DNA of 64,000 bases from contig NZ_CANLTR010000003.1 of NCBI RefSeq assembly GCF_947494055.1, forward strand, positions 186,001 through 250,000, in the 5' to 3' direction. The DNA comes from an uncultured Jannaschia sp. GTDB taxonomy: Bacteria; Pseudomonadota; Alphaproteobacteria; Rhodobacterales; Rhodobacteraceae. Below, piece by piece: positions 1-7,734 of the stretch. Positions within the stretch are counted from its first letter, which is position 1. Every line of letters begins with the position of its first letter. The notes below the pieces were generated by a model. The model worked only from the letters and a program-made list of their open reading frames with translations. It was not told the origin of the DNA and did not search any database. A program made the translations under genes and the position numbers.

Positions 1-271
1 GCAACGCGGCGATCTGCTGGTCCACCGGATCGCCGGCCGGGACCATGAGGATGATCGAACGGGGCTTCGCGATGGCGGCCACGAAATCCTCGAGGCTCTC
101 GGCGGGCGTGAAGCGGGGGGCGAGGTCGCCGGCTTCGGCCACGAAGTCCCGCGTCACCTGCGTGGTGCGGTTGAACACCGCGATGTCGAAGCCCTTCTCG
201 GCGATGTTGGACGCGAGCGCCGCGCCCATCGTGCCGAGGCCGATCAGGCCGATCCGTGCTGTTGCGTCCAT
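1..271 (-). CDS. gnd: 6-phosphogluconate dehydrogenase, N-terminal part (3' end outside window)
   Basis: This is the first 90 residues of an NAD(P)-dependent dehydrogenase whose C-terminal part lies left of base 1. The start is the ATG at 271. The Rossmann motif G-L-G-T-M-G (residues 11-16) and the following A-S-N-I-A-E-K-G-F and V-F-N-R-T are typical of 6-phosphogluconate dehydrogenase (Gnd), which oxidises and decarboxylates 6-phosphogluconate to ribulose 5-phosphate in the cytosol. The related 3-hydroxyisobutyrate dehydrogenases share the fold, but the A-V-F-N-R-T and M-V-P-A-G-D-P-V-D stretches favour Gnd. It runs away from the sox cluster and is not part of it. Confidence 0.8.
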   Translation of the reverse strand, partial: MDATARIGLIGLGTMGAALASNIAEKGFDIAVFNRTTQVTRDFVAEAGDLAPRFTPAESLEDFVAAIAKPRSIILMVPAGDPVDQQIAAL

Positions 272-360
272 GTCCACTTCCCCCGCTGTACCGTCCGGGA
301 CGGCTAGAGCGTCGGCGCGGAATTGGGAACCCCGGCGGGATTCGCTTTGCCCCGACGCGA

Positions 361-387
361 ACGGGCGGCCCCGGCGGGACCGCCCGT
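361..387 (-). terminator. Hairpin downstream of the 22-codon gene
   Basis: A perfect 8-bp inverted repeat (ACGGGCGG at 361-368 with CCGCCCGT at 380-387) starts 23 nt after the stop of the small minus-strand gene. There is no clear T-run, so an intrinsic terminator is likely but not certain. Confidence 0.4.
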
Positions 388-410
388 CCTGTTCCTGACC
401 GGCAGGCGGA

Positions 411-479
411 TCAGAGGACGAAACTTACGATCGCCACGACCACGACCACCACGCCGATTATGTAGAAGATGCTGTTCAT
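411..479 (-). CDS. Tiny hydrophobic peptide, 22 residues
   Basis: A 22-codon ORF encodes a peptide that is almost entirely one membrane segment: M-N-S-I-F-Y-I-I-G, then a run of valines and V-S-F-V-L. A good ribosome binding site (GAGGAG, about 8 nt before the ATG at 479) and a hairpin just downstream support a real gene. I recall similar 20-25 residue single-span peptides in Rhodobacteraceae but know no function. It is divergent from soxV with 172 nt between them, so the two may share a promoter region. Confidence 0.55.
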   Translation of the reverse strand: MNSIFYIIGVVVVVVAIVSFVL

Positions 480-651
480 TGCGGTTGCTCCTCGTGCGGA
501 CGGGACCGGTCCTCGGCCCCGTGGTGCGGAGACAACGCCGCCGGCCCGTTCACGTTCCCGCGACCGTAGCGTCGCCCGCTTCGTCCCGATCGACGGTTGC
601 ATTGCCGGCGGCCTCCGCCGACGTTCGGTCTCGAGCTTTGGAGGGTGACGG

Positions 652-1380
652 ATGTTCGACGTGACCATCGCCGGCGCGCTTGCCGCCGGACTTCTGTCCT
701 TTCTGTCGCCCTGCATCCTGCCGATGGTGCCGTTCTACCTGTCCTACCTCGCCGGCGGCAGCGTGCAGGCATTCGAGGCGGGTGCGGCGCCGGCGGGCAC
801 GCGCCGCCGCGCCGTGATCGCGGCCCTGGCCTTCGCGGCGGGGGTCGCGACGATCTTCGTCGGGCTCGGCGCGACGGCCACGGTGTTCGGGCAGGTCGTG
901 CGGGACTGGCTCGACGTGTTGCGCTGGCTGGCGGCCGCGATCATCCTCGCGATGGGGCTGCACTTTCTGGGCGTCGTCCGGATCGGCCTGCTCTACCGCT
1001 CCTTCGGGCAGGGGACCGGGACCGGCGGCTCCGGCGGGATCGTCTCGGGCTACGTGATCGGCCTCGCCTTCGCCTTCGGCTGGACCCCTTGCGTCGGACC
1101 GGTCCTCGCGGCCATCCTGTTCATGGCGGGCGCGCAGGAGAGCGTGTCGCGCGGCATGGTGCTGCTCCTGACCTACGCGGTGGGCATGACGGCGCCCTTC
1201 GTGCTGGCCGCGGCCTTCGTCGGGCCGTTCATGCGCTGGATGCGGGGGTTCCGGCGGCACCTGCCGAAGGTGGAGCGGATCATGGGGGCGGCGCTCGTGG
1301 TCTTCGCCGTGCTGATCGCGACGCAATCGATGAACGCGATCGGGAACTGGATGCTGCGATTCTGGCCGAATATCGGCTGA
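652..1380 (+). CDS. soxV: SoxV, CcdA-type thiol-disulfide membrane transporter
   Basis: A 242-residue CcdA-family membrane protein with about six hydrophobic segments. The two family cysteines are present in F-L-S-P-C21-I-L-P and F-G-W-T-P-C147-V-G-P. CcdA/SoxV proteins carry reducing equivalents from cytoplasmic thioredoxin across the membrane; in Sox systems SoxV reduces SoxW and keeps the SoxY carrier cysteine reactive. The ATG at 652 follows GGAGG with 7-nt spacing. soxW begins 11 nt downstream, so this is the head of a soxVWXYZAB run. On its own it would be called CcdA; the SoxV name rests on context. Confidence 0.9.
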   Translation: MFDVTIAGALAAGLLSFLSPCILPMVPFYLSYLAGGSVQAFEAGAAPAGTRRRAVIAALAFAAGVATIFVGLGATATVFGQVVRDWLDVLRWLAAAIILAMGLHFLGVVRIGLLYRSFGQGTGTGGSGGIVSGYVIGLAFAFGWTPCVGPVLAAILFMAGAQESVSRGMVLLLTYAVGMTAPFVLAAAFVGPFMRWMRGFRRHLPKVERIMGAALVVFAVLIATQSMNAIGNWMLRFWPNIG

Positions 1381-1391
1381 GGGAGGACGTG

Positions 1392-1952
1392 ATGAGGGAA
1401 TGGATCTTGGGTGCCGCGACCTGCCTCGCGCTCGCGAGCGGGGCCGGGGCGGTGGAGCTCAATTCGGACGGGTTGCATGCGGCGCCCTGGATCGAGGAGA
1501 CGTTCAAGGATCTTCGCGAGGATCTGGACGACGCCAACGCGGCGGGGCAGCGGCTGATGCTCATCGTCGAGCAGCGCGGCTGCATCTACTGCGAACGGAT
1601 GCACGAGGAGGTCTTCGTCGTGCCCGACATCGAGGCGTCGCTCGCGGAGGACTTCTACGTCGTGCGGCTCGACCTCTACGGCGGGGTCGAGGTCACCGAT
1701 TTCGACGGCGAGGTCCTGACCGAAAAGGCGGCGGCCCGGAAATGGGGTCTGAACTTCACGCCGACCATGCTGTTCCTGCCGGAAGCCGTGCCCGAGGGCG
1801 CGACCGCCGAAACCGCCGCAATCGCCACCGTGCCCGGCGCCTTCGAGGCGGACACGGTGCGGCACATGTTCAGCTGGGTGCTGGCCCACGGCTACGAGGG
1901 CGACGAGACATTCCAGGAGTACCATTCCCGCCTGCTTCGCGCGGGCGAGTAG
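1392..1952 (+). CDS. soxW: SoxW, exported thioredoxin-like protein
   Basis: A 186-residue thioredoxin-fold protein. Residues 1-20 form a secretion signal ending A-G-A, and the active site is G-C64-I-Y-C67, followed by a cis-proline region (F-T-P-T-M-L-F). SoxW is the periplasmic partner of SoxV and passes electrons towards SoxYZ, keeping the SoxY cysteine free of oxidative damage. GGGAGG lies 6 nt before the ATG, and only 11 nt separate it from soxV. The product is longer than a bare thioredoxin and matches the SoxW/thioredoxin_2-like group. Confidence 0.88.
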   Translation: MREWILGAATCLALASGAGAVELNSDGLHAAPWIEETFKDLREDLDDANAAGQRLMLIVEQRGCIYCERMHEEVFVVPDIEASLAEDFYVVRLDLYGGVEVTDFDGEVLTEKAAARKWGLNFTPTMLFLPEAVPEGATAETAAIATVPGAFEADTVRHMFSWVLAHGYEGDETFQEYHSRLLRAGE

Positions 1953-2034
1953 TGCGGCCCGCGGTTATGCGGTCCTGCGGGTCCCGTTGCAAGCGCGGGT
2001 CACGCGCGCTAGATCCTCGATCGAAGGAAGGGAG

Positions 2035-2535
2035 ATGCCTGCGATGAAACGACCCCTGACCGGCCCCCTCGTCGGCATCGTCCTGTCGCTCATCTTTGGC
2101 GGCGCGGCACTCGCGGCCGAAATCGTGCCGCCGGCGGAGGTTCCGTTCGACGAATACGGCTCGGTCGAGACCTCGCTGACCGGCACGCCCGGCGATCCCG
2201 AGAACGGCCGCGCGCTGATGAACAAGGGCGCGGGGAACTGCATCGCCTGCCACCGCGTCACCGAACTCGAGGAGCTGGGCTTTCTCGGCACGATCGGTCC
2301 GGTGCTCGACGGGGCCGCCGATCGGTGGACGGAGGCCGATCTTCGCGGGATCGTGGCGGATGCCAAGCGGACCTTCCCCGAGACGATGATGCCGTCCTTC
2401 TACAAGGCCGGCGGCTATGTCCGGCCCGGCGACGGGTTCACCGGCACGGCCGCCGAGGGCGAACTCGCGCCGCTGCTCGCGGCGCAGGAGGTCGAGGATC
2501 TGGTGGCCTATCTCATGACGCTCCACGAAGGCTGA
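2035..2535 (+). CDS. soxX: SoxX, monohaem cytochrome c subunit of SoxAX
   Basis: A 166-residue exported c-type cytochrome with a signal peptide ending near A-L-A-A and one haem site, C69-I-A-C72-H73. The Met-rich stretch E-T-M-M-P-S-F contains the likely axial methionine. SoxX is the electron-accepting subunit of SoxAX, which oxidatively couples thiosulfate to the SoxY cysteine in the periplasm. Two starts are close: ATG 2035, 6 nt after AAGGA and used here, and ATG 2044, 9 nt after GGGAG. An 82-nt gap separates it from soxW, so an internal promoter is possible. Confidence 0.9.
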   Translation: MPAMKRPLTGPLVGIVLSLIFGGAALAAEIVPPAEVPFDEYGSVETSLTGTPGDPENGRALMNKGAGNCIACHRVTELEELGFLGTIGPVLDGAADRWTEADLRGIVADAKRTFPETMMPSFYKAGGYVRPGDGFTGTAAEGELAPLLAAQEVEDLVAYLMTLHEG

Positions 2536-2568
2536 GGGGCGAACGCTGATGCGGAGAGGATCGACACG

Positions 2569-2994
2569 ATGCAAGTGACACGACGCGACACCCTGGCGCT
2601 CGGGCTCGGCGCGGCCGCGCTGGCGGCGCTGCCGCTGCGCGCGCAGACGGCCAATGCGAATATCGAGGCGGCGATCCTCGACTTCACCGGCGATGCCGAA
2701 CTCGCGGACGGAGGCGTGACGCTCACCGCGCCCGAGATCGCCGAGAACGGAAACACCGTGCCGATCAAGGTGGAAGCGCCGGGCGCGAGCGAGATTCTCG
2801 TCCTCGCCGCCGGCAACCCGAACCCCCAGGTCGGCCGCTTCGCCTTCGGCCCGCTCGCGGCCAGCCAATACGCCTCGACCCGCATCCGGCTCGCCCAGAC
2901 GCAGGACGTCATCGCCATCGCCAAGCTCGAGGACGGCAGCTTCGCGCGCACCTCGCAGGAGGTGAAGGTCACCATCGGCGGCTGCGGCGGCTGA
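2569..2994 (+). CDS. soxY: SoxY, sulfur-substrate carrier subunit
   Basis: A 141-residue protein with a twin-arginine signal (T-R-R-D-T-L-A-L-G) and the diagnostic C-terminal swinging arm G-G-C139-G-G. Sulfur intermediates are covalently bound to this cysteine while SoxAX, SoxB and, where present, SoxCD act on them. SoxY is exported by Tat as a folded complex with SoxZ, encoded 17 nt downstream. The length and the G-G-C-G-G terminus match the family exactly. Confidence 0.95.
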   Translation: MQVTRRDTLALGLGAAALAALPLRAQTANANIEAAILDFTGDAELADGGVTLTAPEIAENGNTVPIKVEAPGASEILVLAAGNPNPQVGRFAFGPLAASQYASTRIRLAQTQDVIAIAKLEDGSFARTSQEVKVTIGGCGG

Positions 2995-3011
2995 ACCCAG
3001 AGGAGAGACAC

Positions 3012-3341
3012 ATGGCAGACGGCGTGAAACCCCGCGTCCGCGTCCCCGACGAGGCAACGGCCGGGGAGGTGATCCAGATCAAGACCCTGATCAGCCACCC
3101 GATGGAATCCGGGCAGCGGCGGGACGACGACGGCAACCTGATCCCGCGCTCGATCATCAACCGCTTCACGGTGGAGTTCGGGGGCGAGAGCGTGATCGAC
3201 GTCGCGCTGGAGCCGGCGATCTCGTCGAACCCGTATTTCGAGTTCGAGGCGACGGTTCCCTCTTCGGGCACCTTCGTCTTCACGTGGTACGACGACGACG
3301 GCGACGTCTATACCGAAGAAAAGACGGTTACCGTCGCCTGA
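3012..3341 (+). CDS. soxZ: SoxZ, partner of the SoxY carrier
   Basis: A 109-residue immunoglobulin-like SoxZ protein without its own signal peptide, which fits co-export with SoxY through the SoxY Tat signal. Family features include the start K-P-R-V-R-V-P and the T-L-I-S-H-P-M-E-S-G-Q-R-R-D loop. SoxZ buttresses SoxY and provides the platform recognised by the other Sox enzymes. GAGGAGA lies 6 nt before the ATG, and soxA starts 29 nt after the stop. Confidence 0.95.
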   Translation: MADGVKPRVRVPDEATAGEVIQIKTLISHPMESGQRRDDDGNLIPRSIINRFTVEFGGESVIDVALEPAISSNPYFEFEATVPSSGTFVFTWYDDDGDVYTEEKTVTVA

Positions 3342-3370
3342 ACGCGGCCGGGATCGCGGGGAGGATCGAA

Positions 3371-4213
3371 ATGAAGACGCGCATGCTCACGCTGGCCGGC
3401 CTGCTGCTGACGGGCCCGGCTCTGGCCGATCCGGACGACGACGCGCTCGTCATCAACGGCGAAATCGAGATCGTGACCGAGGCGCCGGCGCCCGTGCATC
3501 TCTCGGACGTGTTCGACACGATCTATTCCGGCTGGCGCTACCGCAACGACGAGACGCAGGTGATGGAGTCCGACGATTTCGAGAACCCCGGCATGCTGGG
3601 CGTCGAGGCGGCGCGCGACGACTGGGTCGAGGTTGCGGGCACCGAGGAGGAAAGCTGCGCCTCCTGCCACGGCGAGCCGGAGGAGATGGCCGGCGTGCGA
3701 CCGGTCTATCCGAAGTGGAACGAGGATGCGGGCGAGGTCCGCACGCTGGAGATGCAGATCAACGATTGCCGCACGTCCCGCATGGGGGCGGAACCCTGGA
3801 AATACGCGGGCGAGGACATGGTCGACATGGTCGCGCTGATCTCTTCGGTCTCGCGCGGGATGCCGGTGGACGTGGCGACCGACGGGCCCGCGCAATCGAC
3901 CTGGGAGGCCGGGCGCGACATCTACTACACCCGCTACGGGCGGCTGGAACTGGCCTGTGCGAATTGCCACGAGGACAACAGCGGCAACATGATCCGCGCC
4001 GACCATCTGAGTCAGGGGCAGATCAACGGTTTCCCGACCTATCGCCTGAAGAACGCGCAGCTCAACGCGGTGCAGTCGCGCTTCAAGGGCTGCATTCGCG
4101 ACACGATGGCGGAGACGTTCGAGCCGGGCTCGCCCGAGCTTGTCGCGCTGGAGCTCTACGTGGCCTCGCGCGGCAATGGCCTGTCGGTCGAGGGGCCGAG
4201 CGTCCGCAACTGA
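3371..4213 (+). CDS. soxA: SoxA, dihaem cytochrome c subunit of SoxAX
   Basis: A 280-residue exported dihaem cytochrome with a signal peptide ending A-L-A-D. Haem sites are C96-A-S-C99-H100 and C196-A-N-C199-H200. C133 (N-D-C-R) and C241 (F-K-G-C-I-R) occupy the places of the axial cysteine ligands; the second corresponds to the active-site cysteine that becomes a persulfide in characterised SoxA. Presence of both haems marks the dihaem type found in Paracoccus and Rhodovulum. GGAGG is 6 nt before the ATG. It works with SoxX to attach thiosulfate to SoxY. Confidence 0.95.
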   Translation: MKTRMLTLAGLLLTGPALADPDDDALVINGEIEIVTEAPAPVHLSDVFDTIYSGWRYRNDETQVMESDDFENPGMLGVEAARDDWVEVAGTEEESCASCHGEPEEMAGVRPVYPKWNEDAGEVRTLEMQINDCRTSRMGAEPWKYAGEDMVDMVALISSVSRGMPVDVATDGPAQSTWEAGRDIYYTRYGRLELACANCHEDNSGNMIRADHLSQGQINGFPTYRLKNAQLNAVQSRFKGCIRDTMAETFEPGSPELVALELYVASRGNGLSVEGPSVRN

Positions 4214-4238
4214 ACCGACCGACACGTGGGGACGCACG

Positions 4239-5927
4239 ATGATCGCACGGCGCGACTTCCTGCAGGCGGCGATGGCGGCCTCGGCGATCTGGGGCGGCGG
4301 CGCGAACTGGTCCCGGCTCGCCGCGCAGCAGGCGATGACGCAGGACGACCTGCTGGCCTTCGAGACGACCGGCAACGTCACGCTGATCCACATCACCGAC
4401 ATCCACGCACAGCTCGTGCCCGTCTGGTTCCGCGAGCCGGGCGTCAATATCGGCGTGGGCGCCGCCGCAGGCAAGCCGCCGCATCTGACGGGCGACGCCT
4501 TCCTGCGCCACTACGGGATCGCGCCGAACGCGCCCGCGCAATACGCGCTGACGTCGGAGGATTTCGTCGCGCTCGCCCGGGCCTACGGGCAGATGGGCGG
4601 CGCCGACCGCATCGCCACGGCGGTCAAGGCCATCCGCGCCGATCGGCCCGACGCGCTGCTCCTCGACGGCGGCGATACCTGGCAGGGGAGCCTGACGGCG
4701 CTCCGGACCGGCGGGGCGGACATGGTGCGCGTGTTCAACGCGCTGGGCACAGCCGCGATGACCGGCCACTGGGAGTTCACGCTCGGCCTCGACCGGGTGA
4801 ACGAGATCATCGACGGCGAGCTCGCCCACCCCTTCCTCGGCGCCAACATCTTCGACGCCGAATGGGACGAGCCCGCCTACGAGCCCTACACCATGTTCGA
4901 GCGCGGCGGCGTGCCGGTCGCCGTGATCGGCCAGGCCTTCCCCTACACGCCGATCGCCAATCCGGACTGGATGTTTCCGGGCCTGAGCTTCGGCGTGCGC
5001 GAGGCGCGCATGGCCGAAGTGGTGCGTCAGGCCCGCGCGGCCGGCGCGCAGGCGGTGATCCTGCTGAGCCACAACGGCTTCGACGTGGACCGCAAGATGG
5101 CGGCGAACGTGCCGGGCATCGACGTGATCCTGAGCGGGCACACCCACGACGCGCTGCCCGAACCGGTCATCGTCGGGCGCACGCACGTGATCGCATCGGG
5201 CAGCCACGGCAAGTTCCTGAGCCGCGTCGACCTCGACGTGCGCGACGGGGCGGTGCAGGCCGTCGCCCACAAGCTGATCCCGATCTTTTCGGACGTGATC
5301 GCCCCCGATCCGGACATGGCCGCCCTCGTCGCGGCGGAACGCGCGCCCTTCGCGGAGGAGCTCGGGGCGGTAATCGGGCGGACGGATTCGCTCCTCTACC
5401 GGCGCGGCAACTTCAACGGCACCTGGGACGACCTGATCTGCCGCGCGCTGCTGGAGGAACGCGAGGCCGACATCGCGCTGTCCCCCGGTTTCCGCTGGGG
5501 CGCGAGCCTGTTGCCGGAACAGGACATCACCCGCGAGGACATCTTCAACGTCACCGCGATGACCTATCCCGAAGCCTACCGCACCCCGATGACGGGCGAG
5601 CAGCTCCATACGATTCTCGAGGACGTGGCCGACAACCTGTTCCACCCCGACCCCTATTACCAGCAGGGCGGCGACATGGTCCGCGTCGGCGGCATGGGCT
5701 ACCGGATCGACGTCGCCGCACCGCGCGGCAGCCGGATCGGCGACATGACGCTTCTCGCGACGGGCGCGGCGATCGAACCGTCCGCGACCTATCAGGTCGC
5801 CGGCTGGGCCAGCGTGACCGAAGGGGTCGAGGGGCCGCCGATCTGGGACGTGGTCGAGCGCTACGTCGCCCGCACGGGCACCGTTTCGGTGGAGGCGAAC
5901 GACGTCGTGCAGGTCGTCGGGCCCTGA
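4239..5927 (+). CDS. soxB: SoxB, dimanganese sulfate thiohydrolase
   Basis: A 562-residue metallophosphatase-fold enzyme with a Tat signal (A-R-R-D-F-L-Q). Metal and catalytic motifs are T-D54-I-H56, G-G-D146-T-W-Q-G, M-T-G-H-W-E-F (the SoxB variant of the 5'-nucleotidase G-N-H-E motif), L-S-H-N-G-F-D and S-G-H-T-H-D-A-L-P-E. SoxB hydrolyses terminal sulfate from SoxY-bound sulfonate. The start is the ATG at 4239, 25 nt after soxA and preceded by GGGGA. It ends the cluster; a tRNA gene on the other strand begins 17 nt later, so soxCD does not follow. Confidence 0.95.
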   Translation: MIARRDFLQAAMAASAIWGGGANWSRLAAQQAMTQDDLLAFETTGNVTLIHITDIHAQLVPVWFREPGVNIGVGAAAGKPPHLTGDAFLRHYGIAPNAPAQYALTSEDFVALARAYGQMGGADRIATAVKAIRADRPDALLLDGGDTWQGSLTALRTGGADMVRVFNALGTAAMTGHWEFTLGLDRVNEIIDGELAHPFLGANIFDAEWDEPAYEPYTMFERGGVPVAVIGQAFPYTPIANPDWMFPGLSFGVREARMAEVVRQARAAGAQAVILLSHNGFDVDRKMAANVPGIDVILSGHTHDALPEPVIVGRTHVIASGSHGKFLSRVDLDVRDGAVQAVAHKLIPIFSDVIAPDPDMAALVAAERAPFAEELGAVIGRTDSLLYRRGNFNGTWDDLICRALLEEREADIALSPGFRWGASLLPEQDITREDIFNVTAMTYPEAYRTPMTGEQLHTILEDVADNLFHPDPYYQQGGDMVRVGGMGYRIDVAAPRGSRIGDMTLLATGAAIEPSATYQVAGWASVTEGVEGPPIWDVVERYVARTGTVSVEANDVVQVVGP

Positions 5928-5944
5928 AGATGGTCGCGGGAGGT

Positions 5945-6021
5945 TGGTGGCGGTGCAGGGACTTGAACCCCGGACACGCGGATTATGATTCCGCTGCTCT
6001 AACCAACTGAGCTACACCGCC
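5945..6021 (-). tRNA. tRNA-Met (CAU), elongator type
   Basis: Read on minus, this 77-nt gene folds as a full cloverleaf: acceptor GGCGGTG/CACCGCC, a D-loop with A-G-C-T-C-A-G-T-T-G-G, an anticodon stem GCGGA/TCCGC enclosing loop ATCATAA with anticodon CAU, and a T-arm with GTTCAAG. The CCA end is encoded at 5945-5947. A paired first position and an ordinary D-arm argue for elongator methionine rather than initiator. A lysidine-modified tRNA-Ile (CAU) cannot be excluded by anticodon alone. Confidence 0.93.
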
Positions 6022-6124
6022 ACTGGCGCGCGGGATACGGTTCGCGGCGAGGTCCGTCAAGGCCCGTCGGCGCTGCTTTTCATCGCCGGCCTTGCGTGAC
6101 ACATCCGGGGTGGGAGGCATCGGC

Positions 6125-7516
6125 ATGAAGGACGATCGACAGACGGCGCTCGACGCGCTGCGGGACGTGCTGGGCGACCGGCATGTCCTGACCGGACAGG
6201 AGACCGAGCGCTTCGCGCGGGACTGGACCGGGAAGTGGCACGCGGCGCCGGTCGCGGTCGTCCGTCCGGCCGATACCGACGAGGTCGTGCGCGTCGTCCG
6301 GATCGCCGCACGACACGACCTCGCCATCGTTCCGGTCGGCGGCAATACCGGCCTGGTCGGCGGCACGTCGAACGACGGCGCGCTGATGGTCTCGCTCGAG
6401 CGGCTGACCGGGATCGCGGTCAACCCGGACACCGCCACCATGGAGGCCGGTGCCGGGGCGATCCTGTCGGATGTCCACGACCGGGCGGCTGCCCACGATC
6501 TGATCTTCCCGCTGACCTTCGGCGCGCGTGGGTCGGCGCGGGTCGGCGGGTTCCTCTCGACCAATGCTGGCGGCTCCAACGTCGTGCGCTACGGCTCGAC
6601 GCGCGGCCTCGTCCTGGGGCTGGAGGTCGTGCTGGCGGACGGGCGCGTGCTCGACCTGATGAGCCACCTGCGCAAGGACAATACCGGCTACGACCTGCGC
6701 GACCTCTTCATCGGGGCGGAGGGCACGCTCGGCATCGTCACCGCCGCGGTCCTGCGCCTCCTGCCGAAGCCGAGCCACCACGCCGCCGCGCTGGTCGCGG
6801 TGCGCGACCTGCCGACCGCGCTGTCGCTCCTGCGGCGCCTGCAGACCGCGACCGACGGCGCCGTGGAGGCGTTCGAGTACATGCCCCGGGCCTACATGGC
6901 CGCGTTGGCCGCTCACCGGCCCGACCTGCGACAGCCCTTCGGCCTCCACGACCATACCGTGATGATCGATCTGGGTGGCTTATCGCGGCCATTGAGCGCG
7001 GCGCTGGAGGACGTGCTGACCGAGGCGGTCGAGGCGGAACACGTCCTCGACGCGATGATCGCGCAGAACGAGGCGCAGCGGGCGCATATCTGGGCCATGC
7101 GCGAGGCGGCCGCCGAGATCACCTTCACCCGCCTGCCGATCGTCGATACCGACGTCGCCCTGCCGCTCGACGCGGTGGCGGATTTCGTTCAGGAAATGGA
7201 GGATCGTCTCGCACGGCTCGACGCGGGGGCCGAACATCTGATCGTGGCGCATCTGGGCGACGGCAATATCCACCTCACGATCTACCCTACGCGGGACGCG
7301 TCCGACCATCTCGATGCCATCCGGGAGATGGTGGAGGACGTCACCGTCGAGATGAACGGCTCGATCAGCGCGGAGCACGGGATCGGCCTGTCGAAGCTCG
7401 CGACCCTGTCCCGCCGCAAGGATCCGGTCGCGCTCGACGTGATGCGGGCGATCAAGACGGCGCTCGACCCGGAGAACCGGATGAATCCCGGCAAGGTCGT
7501 TCCGCCCCGGACATGA
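6125..7516 (+). CDS. FAD-binding 2-hydroxyacid dehydrogenase (D-2-hydroxyglutarate / D-lactate / glycolate type)
   Basis: A 463-residue cytosolic or peripheral flavoprotein of the GlcD/DLD family. The N-terminal FAD domain carries P-V-G-G-N-T-G-L-V-G-G (about residues 72-82) and F-G-A-R-G-S-A-R-V-G-G-F-L-S-T-N-A-G-G; the C-terminal domain has H-L-G-D-G-N-I-H, a metal/substrate site, and E-H-G-I-G-L-S-K. The substrate is probably a D-2-hydroxyacid such as D-2-hydroxyglutarate, but sequence alone does not fix it. GGGAGG precedes the ATG. It stands alone after the tRNA gene; a small membrane-peptide gene follows 104 nt later. Confidence 0.85.
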   Translation: MKDDRQTALDALRDVLGDRHVLTGQETERFARDWTGKWHAAPVAVVRPADTDEVVRVVRIAARHDLAIVPVGGNTGLVGGTSNDGALMVSLERLTGIAVNPDTATMEAGAGAILSDVHDRAAAHDLIFPLTFGARGSARVGGFLSTNAGGSNVVRYGSTRGLVLGLEVVLADGRVLDLMSHLRKDNTGYDLRDLFIGAEGTLGIVTAAVLRLLPKPSHHAAALVAVRDLPTALSLLRRLQTATDGAVEAFEYMPRAYMAALAAHRPDLRQPFGLHDHTVMIDLGGLSRPLSAALEDVLTEAVEAEHVLDAMIAQNEAQRAHIWAMREAAAEITFTRLPIVDTDVALPLDAVADFVQEMEDRLARLDAGAEHLIVAHLGDGNIHLTIYPTRDASDHLDAIREMVEDVTVEMNGSISAEHGIGLSKLATLSRRKDPVALDVMRAIKTALDPENRMNPGKVVPPRT

Positions 7517-7620
7517 CGCCGCACGGACCGGCGGAGGGATGCCGCATGACGCGTACGGACTTGGCGTCAGCCTGTACCGTGCTATCGTCGCCATCGAGGT
7601 TGCCGTTCGAGGATTGGCGC

Positions 7621-7734
7621 ATGACGGAATTTTTTACACTCTCCGCTCTCGGCTTCGTCCTGTTCGCCGCCGTGAAATTCCTGACGCTTCGCCCCGCCGA
7701 GGAGGAGCCGTCCGACGAGCCGCAGGGCCGCTAG
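7621..7734 (+). CDS. Small single-span membrane protein, 37 residues
   Basis: A 37-codon ORF whose product has one hydrophobic segment (T-L-S-A-L-G-F-V-L-F-A-A-V-K-F-L) and an acidic tail (P-A-E-E-E-P-S-D-E). A CGAGGA element lies about 7 nt before the ATG. Its stop overlaps that of convergent trhO by 3 nt, the tight end-to-end packing typical of real genes here. A longer in-frame start at 7545 is possible. Function unknown. Confidence 0.5.
   Translation: MTEFFTLSALGFVLFAAVKFLTLRPAEEEPSDEPQGR

Noticed and set aside
5928-7516. soxCD expected after soxB
   Set aside because: The region holds a tRNA gene and an FAD dehydrogenase; no molybdopterin sulfane dehydrogenase or cytochrome motif is present.
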